Numbered from the stretch's first letter, positions 17,502 through 25,641 are shown. The stretch: DNA of 31,522 nucleotides from CAYSND01 sp964642235 (GCA_964642235.1 CAZXOP010000009.1:1-31522); one strand, 5' to 3'. Notes: a model not told the origin generated them from the letters alone. Program-made: numbers and translations.

Positions 17502-17533
17502 TTTGTAGATGTCAAAAAGTTTATATATTTTTG
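17502..17533 (+). promoter_or_regulatory. Bacteroidetes sigma-A promoter of the nrf operon
   Basis: TTTG (17502-17505), 20 nt, TATTTTTG (17526-17533): exact matches to the Bacteroidetes -33 TTTG and -7 TAnnTTTG boxes with normal spacing. Transcription would start near 17540, giving a leader of about 20 nt to the nrfH ATG at 17559. Confidence 0.7.
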
Positions 17534-17558
17534 AAAAACTTATAAACTATAAACATAT

Positions 17559-18149
17559 ATGCAACTCAAGAAGTACATCGAAAAATTACTCCCTACTCGC
17601 AGTGCTAAAATAACTGCCTGCATTTTTTTGGGGATAATTTGTGGCTTAGGTCTGTTTACCATATATGCTGCCAGAATGCACACTTATATATCGGATAAAC
17701 CTGAAACTTGCGTTAACTGCCATATTATGGGGACCTATTTTGCTACTTGGCAACATAGTTCACACAGCCAACACACTACTTGTAATGACTGTCATGTACC
17801 TCACACCAATTTTATCCGGGAATATTATTTTCACGCTAAAGATGGTTTAAGGCATGCCACCATTTACACCCTTAGAAATGAGGCTCAAGCTCCTCAAGCG
17901 ATAGTAGCGAGCCAAAATGTAATAATGGAGAATTGTATTAGATGTCATACACAGCTAAATACTGAATTTGTTAAAAACGGTACTAAAACTTTTGCTATGA
18001 CTCAAGAAGGAGATGGGAAAGCGTGTTGGGACTGCCATCGTGATATACCACATGGAGGGAAAAACAGCACTTTATCCACCCCAAACGCCATCGTACCATA
18101 CCCATCAGCCCAAGTACCAGAATGGATTAATAAAGCTAAAAACAAATAA
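17559..18149 (+). CDS. nrfH: NrfH, tetrahaem quinol dehydrogenase subunit of nitrite reductase
   Basis: Membrane-anchored NapC/NirT-family cytochrome c that takes electrons from menaquinol and passes them to NrfA on the periplasmic side. 196 residues: one signal-anchor helix at about 19-38, then four CxxCH haem sites: CVNCH 51-55, CNDCH 75-79, CIRCH 126-130 and CWDCH 156-160. Length and haem spacing fit NrfH rather than the longer NapC. nrfA follows after 35 nt. Confidence 0.95.
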   Translation: MQLKKYIEKLLPTRSAKITACIFLGIICGLGLFTIYAARMHTYISDKPETCVNCHIMGTYFATWQHSSHSQHTTCNDCHVPHTNFIREYYFHAKDGLRHATIYTLRNEAQAPQAIVASQNVIMENCIRCHTQLNTEFVKNGTKTFAMTQEGDGKACWDCHRDIPHGGKNSTLSTPNAIVPYPSAQVPEWINKAKNK

Positions 18150-18184
18150 TCGTTAAATTGAAATACTATAACTAAAGTAATATC

Positions 18185-19669
18185 ATGGAAAACAAACTTA
18201 AATCATCTAAAGGTTGGCTCTTGTTTGGAGGAGCTATGATTGCTGTATTCGTGCTTGGCATGCTCGCATCTTCGGTACTTACGCGACGCGCCGAAGTAGC
18301 TAGCATATTCAACAACAAAAAAGTGGAAATAACCGGGATAGAGTCTCGTAGTGAGGTGTTTGCAGATAACTACCCACGTGAGTACGAAACATGGAAGGCG
18401 ACACTCGATACTTCATTTAAAAGTGAATTCAATAGCAGTAATGCTATAGATATATTAGAGGCACGTCCTAATATGGTAATCTTATGGGCAGGGTATCCTT
18501 TTTCCAAAGACTATACATCTCCACGAGGGCACATGCATGCTATTGAGGATGTTACTCGTACCCTGCGTACGGGTGCCCCAATGGATGAAAATGCAGGACC
18601 TCAGCCGGCCACATGCTGGAGCTGTAAAAGTCCTGATGTACCACGTATGATGCAAGTGATGGGTGTTGATTCGTTCTATCGCAAAAAATGGGGTGCATTA
18701 GGAGACGAGGTGGTTAATCCCATCGGATGTGCTACCTGTCACGAACCCGAAAATATGAATCTTCATATCAGTCAGCCTGCACTCGCCGAAGCATTCCAAA
18801 GAGTTGGAAAAGATGTGACTAAAGCTACTCACCAAGAGATGCGTTCATTAGTATGTGCTCAGTGCCATGTTGAGTATTACTTTAAGGGTGATGGTAAGTA
18901 CCTCACCTTCCCTTGGGACAATGGGAGAACTCTTGAAGATATGGAGAAATATTATGATGATATTAATTACTTTGATTATAAACACACTGTAAGCCAAGCC
19001 CCCATCCTTAAAACACAACACCCATGCTATGAAGTATGGGAATTAGGAATCCACGGACAGCGAGGTGTTTCATGTGCAGATTGTCACATGCCATATAAGA
19101 GCGAAGGGGGGATAAAATTTAGTGACCACCAAGTACGTAGCCCATTAGCAATGATTGATCGTACTTGCCAAACATGCCACCGCGAATCTGAAGAGGTGTT
19201 ACGTAACAATGTGTTTGAGCGTCAGCGTAAAGTTAATGAAGCTCGTAATATATTGGAGTCGGAACTCGCTAAAGCTCACATTGAAGCAAAATTTGCTTGG
19301 GACAAAGGGGCTACTGAGGCACAGATGAAGGAGACATTACAGCTTATACGCCAAGCTCAGTGGAGATGGGACTTTGCAGTTGCTTCACACGGAGCTTCTT
19401 TCCATGCCCCACAAGAGGTTCAACGTATATTGAGTAACGGCATTACCCGTGCTATTCAAGCGCGCTTATCAAACACCAAAGTGTTGGCTAAATTAGGCTA
19501 CACAGGTGATGTTCCACTACCTGACATCTCCACCAAGGCAAAAGCTCAAAAATATATTGGATTAGATATGGATGCTGAACATGCTAAGAAAGAGAAGTTC
19601 ATGCAGGAGATAGTGCCTCAATGGATTAAAAAAGCTAAAGAGAATAATAGAATTATAGCAACAAAATAG
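18185..19669 (+). CDS. nrfA: NrfA, ammonia-forming cytochrome c nitrite reductase
   Basis: Periplasmic pentahaem enzyme reducing nitrite to ammonium with six electrons. 494 residues: N-terminal signal/anchor at about 11-32; active-site haem 1 with the diagnostic lysine ligand CWSCK 144-148; then CATCH 182-186, CAQCH 224-228, CADCH 297-301 and CQTCH 328-332. Catalytic candidates are Arg114 (SPRGHMH), the Tyr in CHVEYYF and the Gln278-His279 pair in KTQHPCYEVW. All match the canonical enzyme, so it should be active. The downstream Res/Ccs genes supply the haem attachment that its five haems require. Confidence 0.97.
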   Translation: MENKLKSSKGWLLFGGAMIAVFVLGMLASSVLTRRAEVASIFNNKKVEITGIESRSEVFADNYPREYETWKATLDTSFKSEFNSSNAIDILEARPNMVILWAGYPFSKDYTSPRGHMHAIEDVTRTLRTGAPMDENAGPQPATCWSCKSPDVPRMMQVMGVDSFYRKKWGALGDEVVNPIGCATCHEPENMNLHISQPALAEAFQRVGKDVTKATHQEMRSLVCAQCHVEYYFKGDGKYLTFPWDNGRTLEDMEKYYDDINYFDYKHTVSQAPILKTQHPCYEVWELGIHGQRGVSCADCHMPYKSEGGIKFSDHQVRSPLAMIDRTCQTCHRESEEVLRNNVFERQRKVNEARNILESELAKAHIEAKFAWDKGATEAQMKETLQLIRQAQWRWDFAVASHGASFHAPQEVQRILSNGITRAIQARLSNTKVLAKLGYTGDVPLPDISTKAKAQKYIGLDMDAEHAKKEKFMQEIVPQWIKKAKENNRIIATK

Positions 19670-19675
19670 CAATAT

Positions 19676-20926
19676 ATGTGGAGACACCCATGGGGATATA
19701 AAGAGGGGGTAGCTATTGGGATAGGTCTGATTTTAACAGGAATTTTACTCCAAATAACTATTGGCCCCCTACCCGACCAGATTTTCCATTACCCATTTAA
19801 TATTGTTTGGGGGATTTCGTTTGTTGTTGCTATTATAATCTTTCATCTCATTTCACGAAAGAACAAAAAGCTATCTTGGTTCTCACACATGGAAGCGAGC
19901 ATTACTTCTATTGCTTCATTTCTTCTATTGGTGATTATTATGGGCTTTACCCGTCAATACTCTATTATACCTGAGAAAACAACACTACTGCACTTGTTAG
20001 GGTTTACCAATATGCTCTCATCATGGGAGTTTGCCCTCACTTTTGTATATATGCTCACGGTGCTGGGGTTGACTATTATTCGCAGAATTAGCCGCTTTCG
20101 AATAAAGAAAGATATCCCATTTATGCTTAATCATATAGGGTTGTTTGTCGCTTTATTAGCAGGAGTAATGGGTAGCGCAGAGATCCAAAGACTTACGATG
20201 GTGGTTAGTACTGACCAACCGGAATGGCGTGCGGAAAACGAAAAAGGGGAAATGATTGAACTTCCGTTGGCTATTGAATTACATCGTTTTACAATAGATG
20301 AATACCCCCCTAAGCTGATGGTTATCGACAATAATACAGGTCGTACACTCCCTGAAAAGCAATCTGTAAACCTTGTGGTGGATAGCCTAACGAAGTCCGG
20401 ACAGTTAATGGATTGGGATATCACCATCAATGAATATTTAGAAAGTGCTGCAGTAATGGTAACGACTGATTCTGTTATTTTCCTTCCTTACTACTCCAAT
20501 GGGGCCACTACTGCTCTACATGCAACAGTTCGAAATACTAAGGGTGACGAAGTCAAAAGTGGCTGGATAAGTTGTGGAAGTTATGCCTTCCCCTATCGAG
20601 GACTTATGCTCAATAAAGATATTAGTATTGTGATGCCAGATCGTGAGCCTCGTCGCTTCGCATCAGAAGTGAGTATTTACACACAGGATGAGCGCAACTA
20701 TCAAACTACTATCGAAGTGAATAAACCTTTTAAGGTGGATGGATGGAAAATATATCAACTTAGCTACGATGAGACCAAAGGGAAGTGGAGCAATATCAGT
20801 AAATTTGAATTGGTAAAAGATCCCTGGTCGGTGCCGGTTTATATTGGAATAATATTAATGATATTAGGTGCAATATCTATGTTTGTCCTCTCTCAGACTG
20901 AAAGCAAACCGGAAAGAATCGATTAA
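19676..20926 (+). CDS. ResB/CcsB-like cytochrome c biogenesis protein
   Basis: System II cytochrome c maturation partner that works with the CcsA-type protein encoded next. 416 residues: about five hydrophobic segments in the N-terminal half (about 13-30, 43-62, 76-96, 113-134, 146-166), a periplasmic domain at about 170-385 (containing WRAENEKG and KPFKVDGWKIYQLSYD, the latter typical of ResB) and a last helix at about 388-407. It begins 6 nt after nrfA and ends 10 nt before the ccsA-like gene, suggesting dedicated service to NrfHA. Confidence 0.82.
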   Translation: MWRHPWGYKEGVAIGIGLILTGILLQITIGPLPDQIFHYPFNIVWGISFVVAIIIFHLISRKNKKLSWFSHMEASITSIASFLLLVIIMGFTRQYSIIPEKTTLLHLLGFTNMLSSWEFALTFVYMLTVLGLTIIRRISRFRIKKDIPFMLNHIGLFVALLAGVMGSAEIQRLTMVVSTDQPEWRAENEKGEMIELPLAIELHRFTIDEYPPKLMVIDNNTGRTLPEKQSVNLVVDSLTKSGQLMDWDITINEYLESAAVMVTTDSVIFLPYYSNGATTALHATVRNTKGDEVKSGWISCGSYAFPYRGLMLNKDISIVMPDREPRRFASEVSIYTQDERNYQTTIEVNKPFKVDGWKIYQLSYDETKGKWSNISKFELVKDPWSVPVYIGIILMILGAISMFVLSQTESKPERID

Positions 20927-20936
20927 ATAAAATTTT

Positions 20937-21728
20937 ATGGGCTGGAATGAATTTATATATTTTGCAATACCCTCCATTCTTTTATGGGGATGTGGGGCTT
21001 ACTTTGCACTAAAGAATAGAGCAACTATAGCTAATATATTGACATTAACAGGGATTGCTCTGTTTGCAGCATTTATAGTCGGAATGTGGCTATCGCTTGA
21101 GAGACCACCTATGCGTACTATGGGGGAAACACGACTTTGGTACTCCTTCTTCTTACCTATTGCAGGAATAATAACATATATCCGTTGGAAATATAAATAT
21201 ATATTGTCATTCAGCACTTTGATGGCCACAGTGTTTATTATTATCAATCTTTTAAAGCCTGAAATTCATAATAAAACACTGATGCCTGCCCTTCAGTCTC
21301 CTTGGTTTGCCCCACACGTAATCGTCTATATGTTTGCTTATGCTATGTTGGGGGCAGCAGCCATTATTGCACTCTACTTTATTATTAAAAAATCTAAGGA
21401 GTTCACGAAAGGTAATGCAATGGCATTAATCGATAATTTAGTAGTGGTAGGTACCTCATTCTTGGTAATGGGGATGCTCATCGGGGCATTATGGGCGAAA
21501 GAGGCATGGGGACACTACTGGGCATGGGACCCTAAAGAGACATGGGCCGCAGCTACTTGGCTTGGTTTCCTCATATACATACACTTCCGTCATCACAGAC
21601 CGAAACAAAAACGTTTTGCATTAGTGATATTACTTTTTTCCTTTATCATGCTACAAATATGTTGGGTAGGAGTTAACTATCTCCCATCTGCAAAAGGGGC
21701 CAGTGTACATACATACAATATGGAATAA
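20937..21728 (+). CDS. CcsA/ResC-like haem-handling cytochrome c assembly protein
   Basis: Polytopic membrane protein that presents haem to apocytochromes on the outer face. 263 residues with about eight hydrophobic segments; the haem-handling WWD signature is intact at about 191-204 (WGHYWAWDPKETWA). Conserved-type histidines His127 (APHVIV) before the motif and the late HFRHHR cluster are candidate haem ligands. Shorter than full fused CcsBA, so the system here is the split form with the preceding gene. Confidence 0.92.
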   Translation: MGWNEFIYFAIPSILLWGCGAYFALKNRATIANILTLTGIALFAAFIVGMWLSLERPPMRTMGETRLWYSFFLPIAGIITYIRWKYKYILSFSTLMATVFIIINLLKPEIHNKTLMPALQSPWFAPHVIVYMFAYAMLGAAAIIALYFIIKKSKEFTKGNAMALIDNLVVVGTSFLVMGMLIGALWAKEAWGHYWAWDPKETWAAATWLGFLIYIHFRHHRPKQKRFALVILLFSFIMLQICWVGVNYLPSAKGASVHTYNME

Positions 21729-21751
21729 TAACACAATAAATAATTAACATC

Positions 21752-23053
21752 ATGAGAATCAATCAACTTATATGTGCATTAGTGCTAATTATGTGTTCAC
21801 CATCTTTAATGGCACAATCAGATAAATCTGAAAAAGAAAACAATCTATCAGTATCTCTTCAGCTAAGACCTCGTGCTGAATATCGTCATGGCGCATTAAT
21901 ACCGAGGAGTAGTGGAACCGATGCTGCTTCCTATATCAATAATCGAACTCGCCTCTCAATAGATTTTAATTCTTCCAATCTATCAATGGGCTTTTCTGTT
22001 CAACAAGTTGGAGTGTGGGGAGATGTCCCACAAGTTAATCTAAACAATGTAAACATTCAGCTAAAAGAATCATGGGCACAGCTAAAATCAAACAATGGTG
22101 CTTTTATTAAATTTGGGAGACAGGTTCTTTCTTATGATGATGAAAGGATACTCGGAGGATTGGACTGGAATATGTCGGGAAGGAGTCATGATGCTGTTAA
22201 ATTTGGTTTAGAAAAAGGGGGGAATCGCTTACATGCTATATTAGCATATAACCAAAACAAAGAGAATATTATAGGTAACTTCTACGCTCCCGGTGGACAG
22301 CCATACAAGACCTTACAAGCCCTTTACTACCAATTCAGCGACAATAAAAAATTTATCCCCTCTCTTCTCTTTATGAATATTGGGGTTCAAGCGGGGACTG
22401 CATTAGCACCCAAACTATATAACATGCAAACATTAGGGACACATTTAATATTGAACCCTACAAAGGGATTTAATATTACAGGTACAGCCTACTATCAAAT
22501 GGGTAAAAACCCCGCTGATCTCTCAATTTCTGCATATATGTTAGCTCTTAAAGTGGGTTATGATTTTACAAAGCAGTGGGGCATGGCTATTGGTTCAGAC
22601 TACCTAAGTGGACAGAGCAATGGAGCAACTGATGGTAAATATAGAGCATTTAATCCTCTATATGGGACACATCATAAATTTTATGGGACAATGGATTATT
22701 TCTTCGTCTCCCCTTTTGCTGCCGGTTTTAACCCTGGTTTATGGGACAACTACCTATCTATTAGCTACAAACCATCAAGTAAATATCAAATATCAGCCGC
22801 ATATCACTACTTCTCCATAACAAGTGACAATAAGAATGCTGCTAATATAATTATGAAGCGAGGATTAGGCTCAGAAGTGGATTTACAGCTCGATTGGAAC
22901 ATAATGAAAGATGTTAAACTTACAGGAGGTTATTCTTTTGCCATCGGTACCAGCACTATGGATGTTGTTAAGGGGGGAGATCATAAACTCTGGCAAGATT
23001 GGGGTTGGCTCTCTATAATTGTAAACCCTAAGATATTCTCAACGAAGTGGTAA
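21752..23053 (+). CDS. Alginate-export-family outer membrane porin
   Basis: 433 residues with a signal peptide ending near SLMAQ (residue 22). The N-terminal pattern LQLRPRAEYRHG, NNRTRLSIDF and FIKFGRQVLSYDDERILGGLDW is characteristic of the alginate_exp beta-barrel family; many amphipathic strands follow. It is co-directional and 23 nt after the ccsA-like gene, so it is probably the last gene of the nrf operon, and may admit nitrite/nitrate or other anions (inference only). Actual alginate export is not implied. Confidence 0.8.
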   Translation: MRINQLICALVLIMCSPSLMAQSDKSEKENNLSVSLQLRPRAEYRHGALIPRSSGTDAASYINNRTRLSIDFNSSNLSMGFSVQQVGVWGDVPQVNLNNVNIQLKESWAQLKSNNGAFIKFGRQVLSYDDERILGGLDWNMSGRSHDAVKFGLEKGGNRLHAILAYNQNKENIIGNFYAPGGQPYKTLQALYYQFSDNKKFIPSLLFMNIGVQAGTALAPKLYNMQTLGTHLILNPTKGFNITGTAYYQMGKNPADLSISAYMLALKVGYDFTKQWGMAIGSDYLSGQSNGATDGKYRAFNPLYGTHHKFYGTMDYFFVSPFAAGFNPGLWDNYLSISYKPSSKYQISAAYHYFSITSDNKNAANIIMKRGLGSEVDLQLDWNIMKDVKLTGGYSFAIGTSTMDVVKGGDHKLWQDWGWLSIIVNPKIFSTKW

Positions 23054-23057
23054 ATAT

Positions 23058-23277
23058 TTTTGCTTTCCGGAATGAGTAAAAAGCCATATCGCTGACAATC
23101 AGCAATATGGGTACGTAAACAGATGCGGAAAGCAGAGCAAAAATGCCCAAAAACAGCTAAAATGGCTTGATTTCCGCAAGGCAAAATAAGCCATGTAGCT
23201 GATATTAAGAAGTATAGCTTTTAATTTGGAGTGGAAAGCAAAAAATAGAATCTGCTTATAGAGTTAAGGAACTTAGT
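23058..23277 (+). repeat. 220-bp direct repeat, left copy, bracketing the HNH/RAYT island
   Basis: Aligns without gaps to 25367-25586, 187 of 220 bases identical by hand count; the last 30 bases or so are the most conserved. It contains TTTCCG...CGGAAAGC (about 23064-23133) and TTTCCGC...TGGAAAGC (about 23171-23239) palindromic units in tandem, a paired-REP layout. It starts 4 nt after the porin stop and fills most of the 279-bp gap; its end supplies a near -33 box (TTAG) for the next gene. Confidence 0.85.
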
Positions 23278-23304
23278 ATGTATATGGAATTGTTTGTATA
23301 TTTG
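23273..23304 (+). promoter_or_regulatory. Bacteroidetes-type promoter of the HNH gene, partly within the repeat
   Basis: TTAG (23273-23276, one base off TTTG), 20 nt, TATATTTG (23297-23304, exact TAnnTTTG). The -33 box lies in the tail of the 220-bp repeat and the -7 box just outside it. The leader to the ATG at 23333 would be about 20 nt. Confidence 0.5.
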
Positions 23305-23332
23305 TAGGGTTAGCAACAACCTAAAAAAGAAA

Positions 23333-24187
23333 ATGAGTAATTTTAATTGGAAATATGAAATTCAACAATGGAGTGAACAGAAACGAAAAATTAAACCGTT
23401 TCAAACAGACCTGATTGACTTTTTTGAAACAGCTTTTAAAAACGTTGCATTTCCAGATAGAGCATTATTTGGAAGTAATGATCACAGTATATCGTTATTG
23501 ACAGGTGGAATTTTCTTTGCAGCTTGTACAAAAGAGGGAGTTGTTTGGTTACTTTTGGATAGGCAATTTAATGATATCCCAAATTCAAAAAGCAAAATAG
23601 TTAAATCAACGAAAAACTTTTCAATACCATTGTTTTGGTTAGAAACTAAAGATTTGACTAACCTCAAAACACTTATTGACACGCAGGAAATTTGGGAGAG
23701 TTTTAAAGTTGCAACAGTAAGAATTTATGACAATAAAATGGTAACTGCTCACAGAGACCATATCGCAAGAAACAAAGTTATACTTACTGATTTTTATTCA
23801 AACCAACTTCAAAACTTGCCCTCAAAAACGGTTTATGACACAGAGAAAGAACTCGAAAGGAAGGTTAAAGAAGCAGGAAAACTTACAAGTAAAGAAAGAC
23901 AAGATATTTTATCACGGTCAAACCCAAAGCCAACAAGGAGTTCTGTAACACAAGTGGTTTTTAACAGAAATCCACATGTAATTGCGGAAGTATTAGACAG
24001 AGCAAAGGGTATTTGTGAGCGCTGTGAGAAAGAAGCACCGTTCGTAAGAGACAAAAACAGATCACCATATTTGGAAGTACACCACAAGATACCATTAGCA
24101 GAAGGTGGAGATGATACTTTGGAGAACAGTATTGCACTTTGCCCAAATTGTCACAGACAAGCACATTATGGTAAAGAAACATATTGA
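23333..24187 (+). CDS. HNH endonuclease-domain protein with an uncharacterised N-terminal region
   Basis: 284 residues from the ATG at 23333; an upstream in-frame TTG at 23294 is rejected because it lies inside the promoter. The C-terminal 65 residues are a zinc-bound HNH nuclease: C228ERC231, H250-H251 (EVHHKIPL), Asn265 (LENSI) and C270PNC273H274, all key residues present. A preceding VVFNRNP...VLDRAKGICERC segment is common in McrA-like HNH proteins. Residues 1-160 match no family I recognise. It lies between the two 220-bp repeats together with a RAYT gene. Possible roles are a restriction/defence nuclease or mobile-element cargo; I cannot choose. Confidence 0.85.
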   Translation: MSNFNWKYEIQQWSEQKRKIKPFQTDLIDFFETAFKNVAFPDRALFGSNDHSISLLTGGIFFAACTKEGVVWLLLDRQFNDIPNSKSKIVKSTKNFSIPLFWLETKDLTNLKTLIDTQEIWESFKVATVRIYDNKMVTAHRDHIARNKVILTDFYSNQLQNLPSKTVYDTEKELERKVKEAGKLTSKERQDILSRSNPKPTRSSVTQVVFNRNPHVIAEVLDRAKGICERCEKEAPFVRDKNRSPYLEVHHKIPLAEGGDDTLENSIALCPNCHRQAHYGKETY

Positions 24188-24325
24188 CAAATCGTTTTTA
24201 GTTTGCCTTTAGATAAAACAATAAGGAGGTTGCTTTTTTTATTCTTGCTTTTTCTGCTTTTGACATTTGAATCTATGCTTTGAATTCAGTATTCGTAAAT
24301 TTAATCACTTAGGTCATAATATTTG

Positions 24326-24356
24326 TTTGTAAAATCATTAAAAGAGATTAAATTTG
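24326..24356 (+). promoter_or_regulatory. Bacteroidetes-type promoter of the RAYT gene
   Basis: TTTG (24326-24329), 19 nt, TAAATTTG (24349-24356): both boxes exact. A 9-bp inverted repeat AAAATCATT (24331-24339) / AATGATTTT (24374-24382) spans the -7 box and start region, a possible operator for self-repression. The remaining part of this 253-bp gap is A/T-rich and I see nothing else in it. Confidence 0.5.
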
Positions 24357-24440
24357 TGTTGCTTGATTTTCTAAATGATTTTAAGAGAGAGAGAATCGTG
24401 GAGTTTTTATTAATCATAAATTTTAAAGTAATTTCAAAGT

Positions 24441-25361
24441 ATGAAAAGGTTATTTCATATATGTATTTCATCACGTGATGAAATCATGTTCCGTGTAAAT
24501 TCAGATTACAATATGGGCATTAATTTGCTAGCACTTGCTTTGTTTTCGTCGTCATCCACCTTGTTGGCAGACGCATTCATGTCTAACCATGTTCACATAA
24601 TCGCTATAACAGATAGTCCGGCAAGTTTAGTCTCGTCATTCAAAAGAAGGTATATAAAATATTTCAACAAGAAGTATAGTAGAGAGGGGGCTTTTAGCAA
24701 TAGCAGTTATTTTTGGATAGAACTAATTGGGGTACATCACATTCTTGCGGCCATAAGTTATGTTTTTAGAAATCCTCTTCATCATGGAATTTGCGATACT
24801 CCTTATGGTTATGATCATTCCTCTGTAAACTGTATATTTAAACAGAGCATGGGGAAAAAAGAGTATCGAGAACTAATTACCTCTCCTATCGAGATAAAGA
24901 AAAAACTTCCCCGAGATTCTCAATTTCCCAAAAATTATGTCATGGACTCTGAAGGGACTTTTATAAGGGAGTCATTTCTTGAAATAAAGCAAGTGGAATA
25001 CTACTTCAAAACTCCAAGGGCATTTCAATACTATATGAATAGATTATCTTCAGAGGAGTGGCTTAAAGAACAAGAAAAAGATGAGAATAAGAGTGCTCCA
25101 ATCTCATTAGAGGTAATGGAGGGAGCAGATGATTTTTCTATAAAGAACATGAAGAACAATGAATTAGGTAATAGGAATTTAAAGGGAAAGACGGACATTG
25201 ATCTTTGCAAATTGATAGACCATATCATTATAAAGAAACACGAAAAAACATCTGTATATTCTTTAACATCCGAAGAAAAAAAGTCCATTGCCAACTACCT
25301 GAAAAGCAACTTTCATTTTTCAGATAATTCAATAAAGCGTGCTTTAGTATTAGGGATGTGA
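24441..25361 (+). CDS. REP-associated tyrosine transposase (RAYT, Y1/IS200-like)
   Basis: Single-strand HUH transposase-like protein of the TnpA-REP family, 306 residues. The metal-binding HUH motif is His50-Val51-His52 (SNHVHII) and the catalytic tyrosine is probably Tyr107 in YVFRNPLHHG, the classic RAYT arrangement. A further 190 residues extend past the Y1 core, with a helical C-terminus (SLTSEEKKSIANYLKSNFHF) that looks DNA-binding. RAYTs act on REP palindromes; two paired-palindrome repeats lie on either side, the right one starting 6 nt after this stop codon. Catalytic residues look intact, so it may be active. Confidence 0.88.
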   Translation: MKRLFHICISSRDEIMFRVNSDYNMGINLLALALFSSSSTLLADAFMSNHVHIIAITDSPASLVSSFKRRYIKYFNKKYSREGAFSNSSYFWIELIGVHHILAAISYVFRNPLHHGICDTPYGYDHSSVNCIFKQSMGKKEYRELITSPIEIKKKLPRDSQFPKNYVMDSEGTFIRESFLEIKQVEYYFKTPRAFQYYMNRLSSEEWLKEQEKDENKSAPISLEVMEGADDFSIKNMKNNELGNRNLKGKTDIDLCKLIDHIIIKKHEKTSVYSLTSEEKKSIANYLKSNFHFSDNSIKRALVLGM

Positions 25362-25366
25362 TGTTC

Positions 25367-25586
25367 TTTTGCTTTCCGCAAGGGGGAAAAAATCATATCG
25401 CTAGTAATCAGAAATATAGATATGTAGACAGATACGGAAAGCAGAACAATAATGCACAAAAATGGCTAAAACGGCCTGCTTTCCGCAAGGCATAATAAGC
25501 TATGTCGCTGATTTTAAGGAATATGACTTTTAATTTGGAGCGGAAAGCAAAAAATAGAATCTGCTTATAGAGTTAAGGAACTTGGT
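25367..25586 (+). repeat. 220-bp direct repeat, right copy (two tandem palindromic REP-like units)
   Basis: Gapless match to 23058-23277. Unit 1, 25371-25442, runs from GCTTTCCGCAAGG to CGGAAAGC; unit 2, 25478-25548, from GCTTTCCGCAAGG to GCGGAAAGC. The units point the same way and share an interior TCATATCGCT / CTATGTCGCT core, so the repeat is itself a tandem pair of about 72-nt imperfect hairpins with a 35-nt linker. This copy is the better preserved one. Confidence 0.85.
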
Positions 25587-25625
25587 GAGCGAGGAGTCGA
25601 ACCTTCCGTACTCTATAAGCAGATT
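25558..25625. repeat. 16-bp perfect inverted repeat with tRNA T-arm-like loop
   Basis: AATCTGCTTATAGAGT (25558-25573) and its exact complement (25610-25625) enclose a 36-nt loop. The left arm is the tail of the 220-bp repeat; the right arm occurs only at this copy. On the minus strand the loop reads GGTTCGACTCC (25603-25593), the T-arm consensus, followed by CTCGCTCACCA, like a tRNA 3' end, but the T-stem does not pair fully and no 5' half of a tRNA is present. Confidence 0.6.
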
Positions 25626-25641
25626 ATCCGATATTAAAATT

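Noticed and set aside
20398..20405. Another copy of the octamer CGGACAGT
   Set aside because: Single copy inside the resB-like coding sequence, with no dyad and no -24/-12 promoter nearby; most likely chance.
23294..23332. TTG start for the HNH protein
   Set aside because: It lies within the TTAG-N20-TATATTTG promoter; the ATG at 23333 is the natural start.
23058..25586. CRISPR array or integron in the repeat-rich region
   Set aside because: Only two long repeats 2.3 kb apart, no short regular spacers, no cas or integrase gene; the RAYT explains the repeats better.
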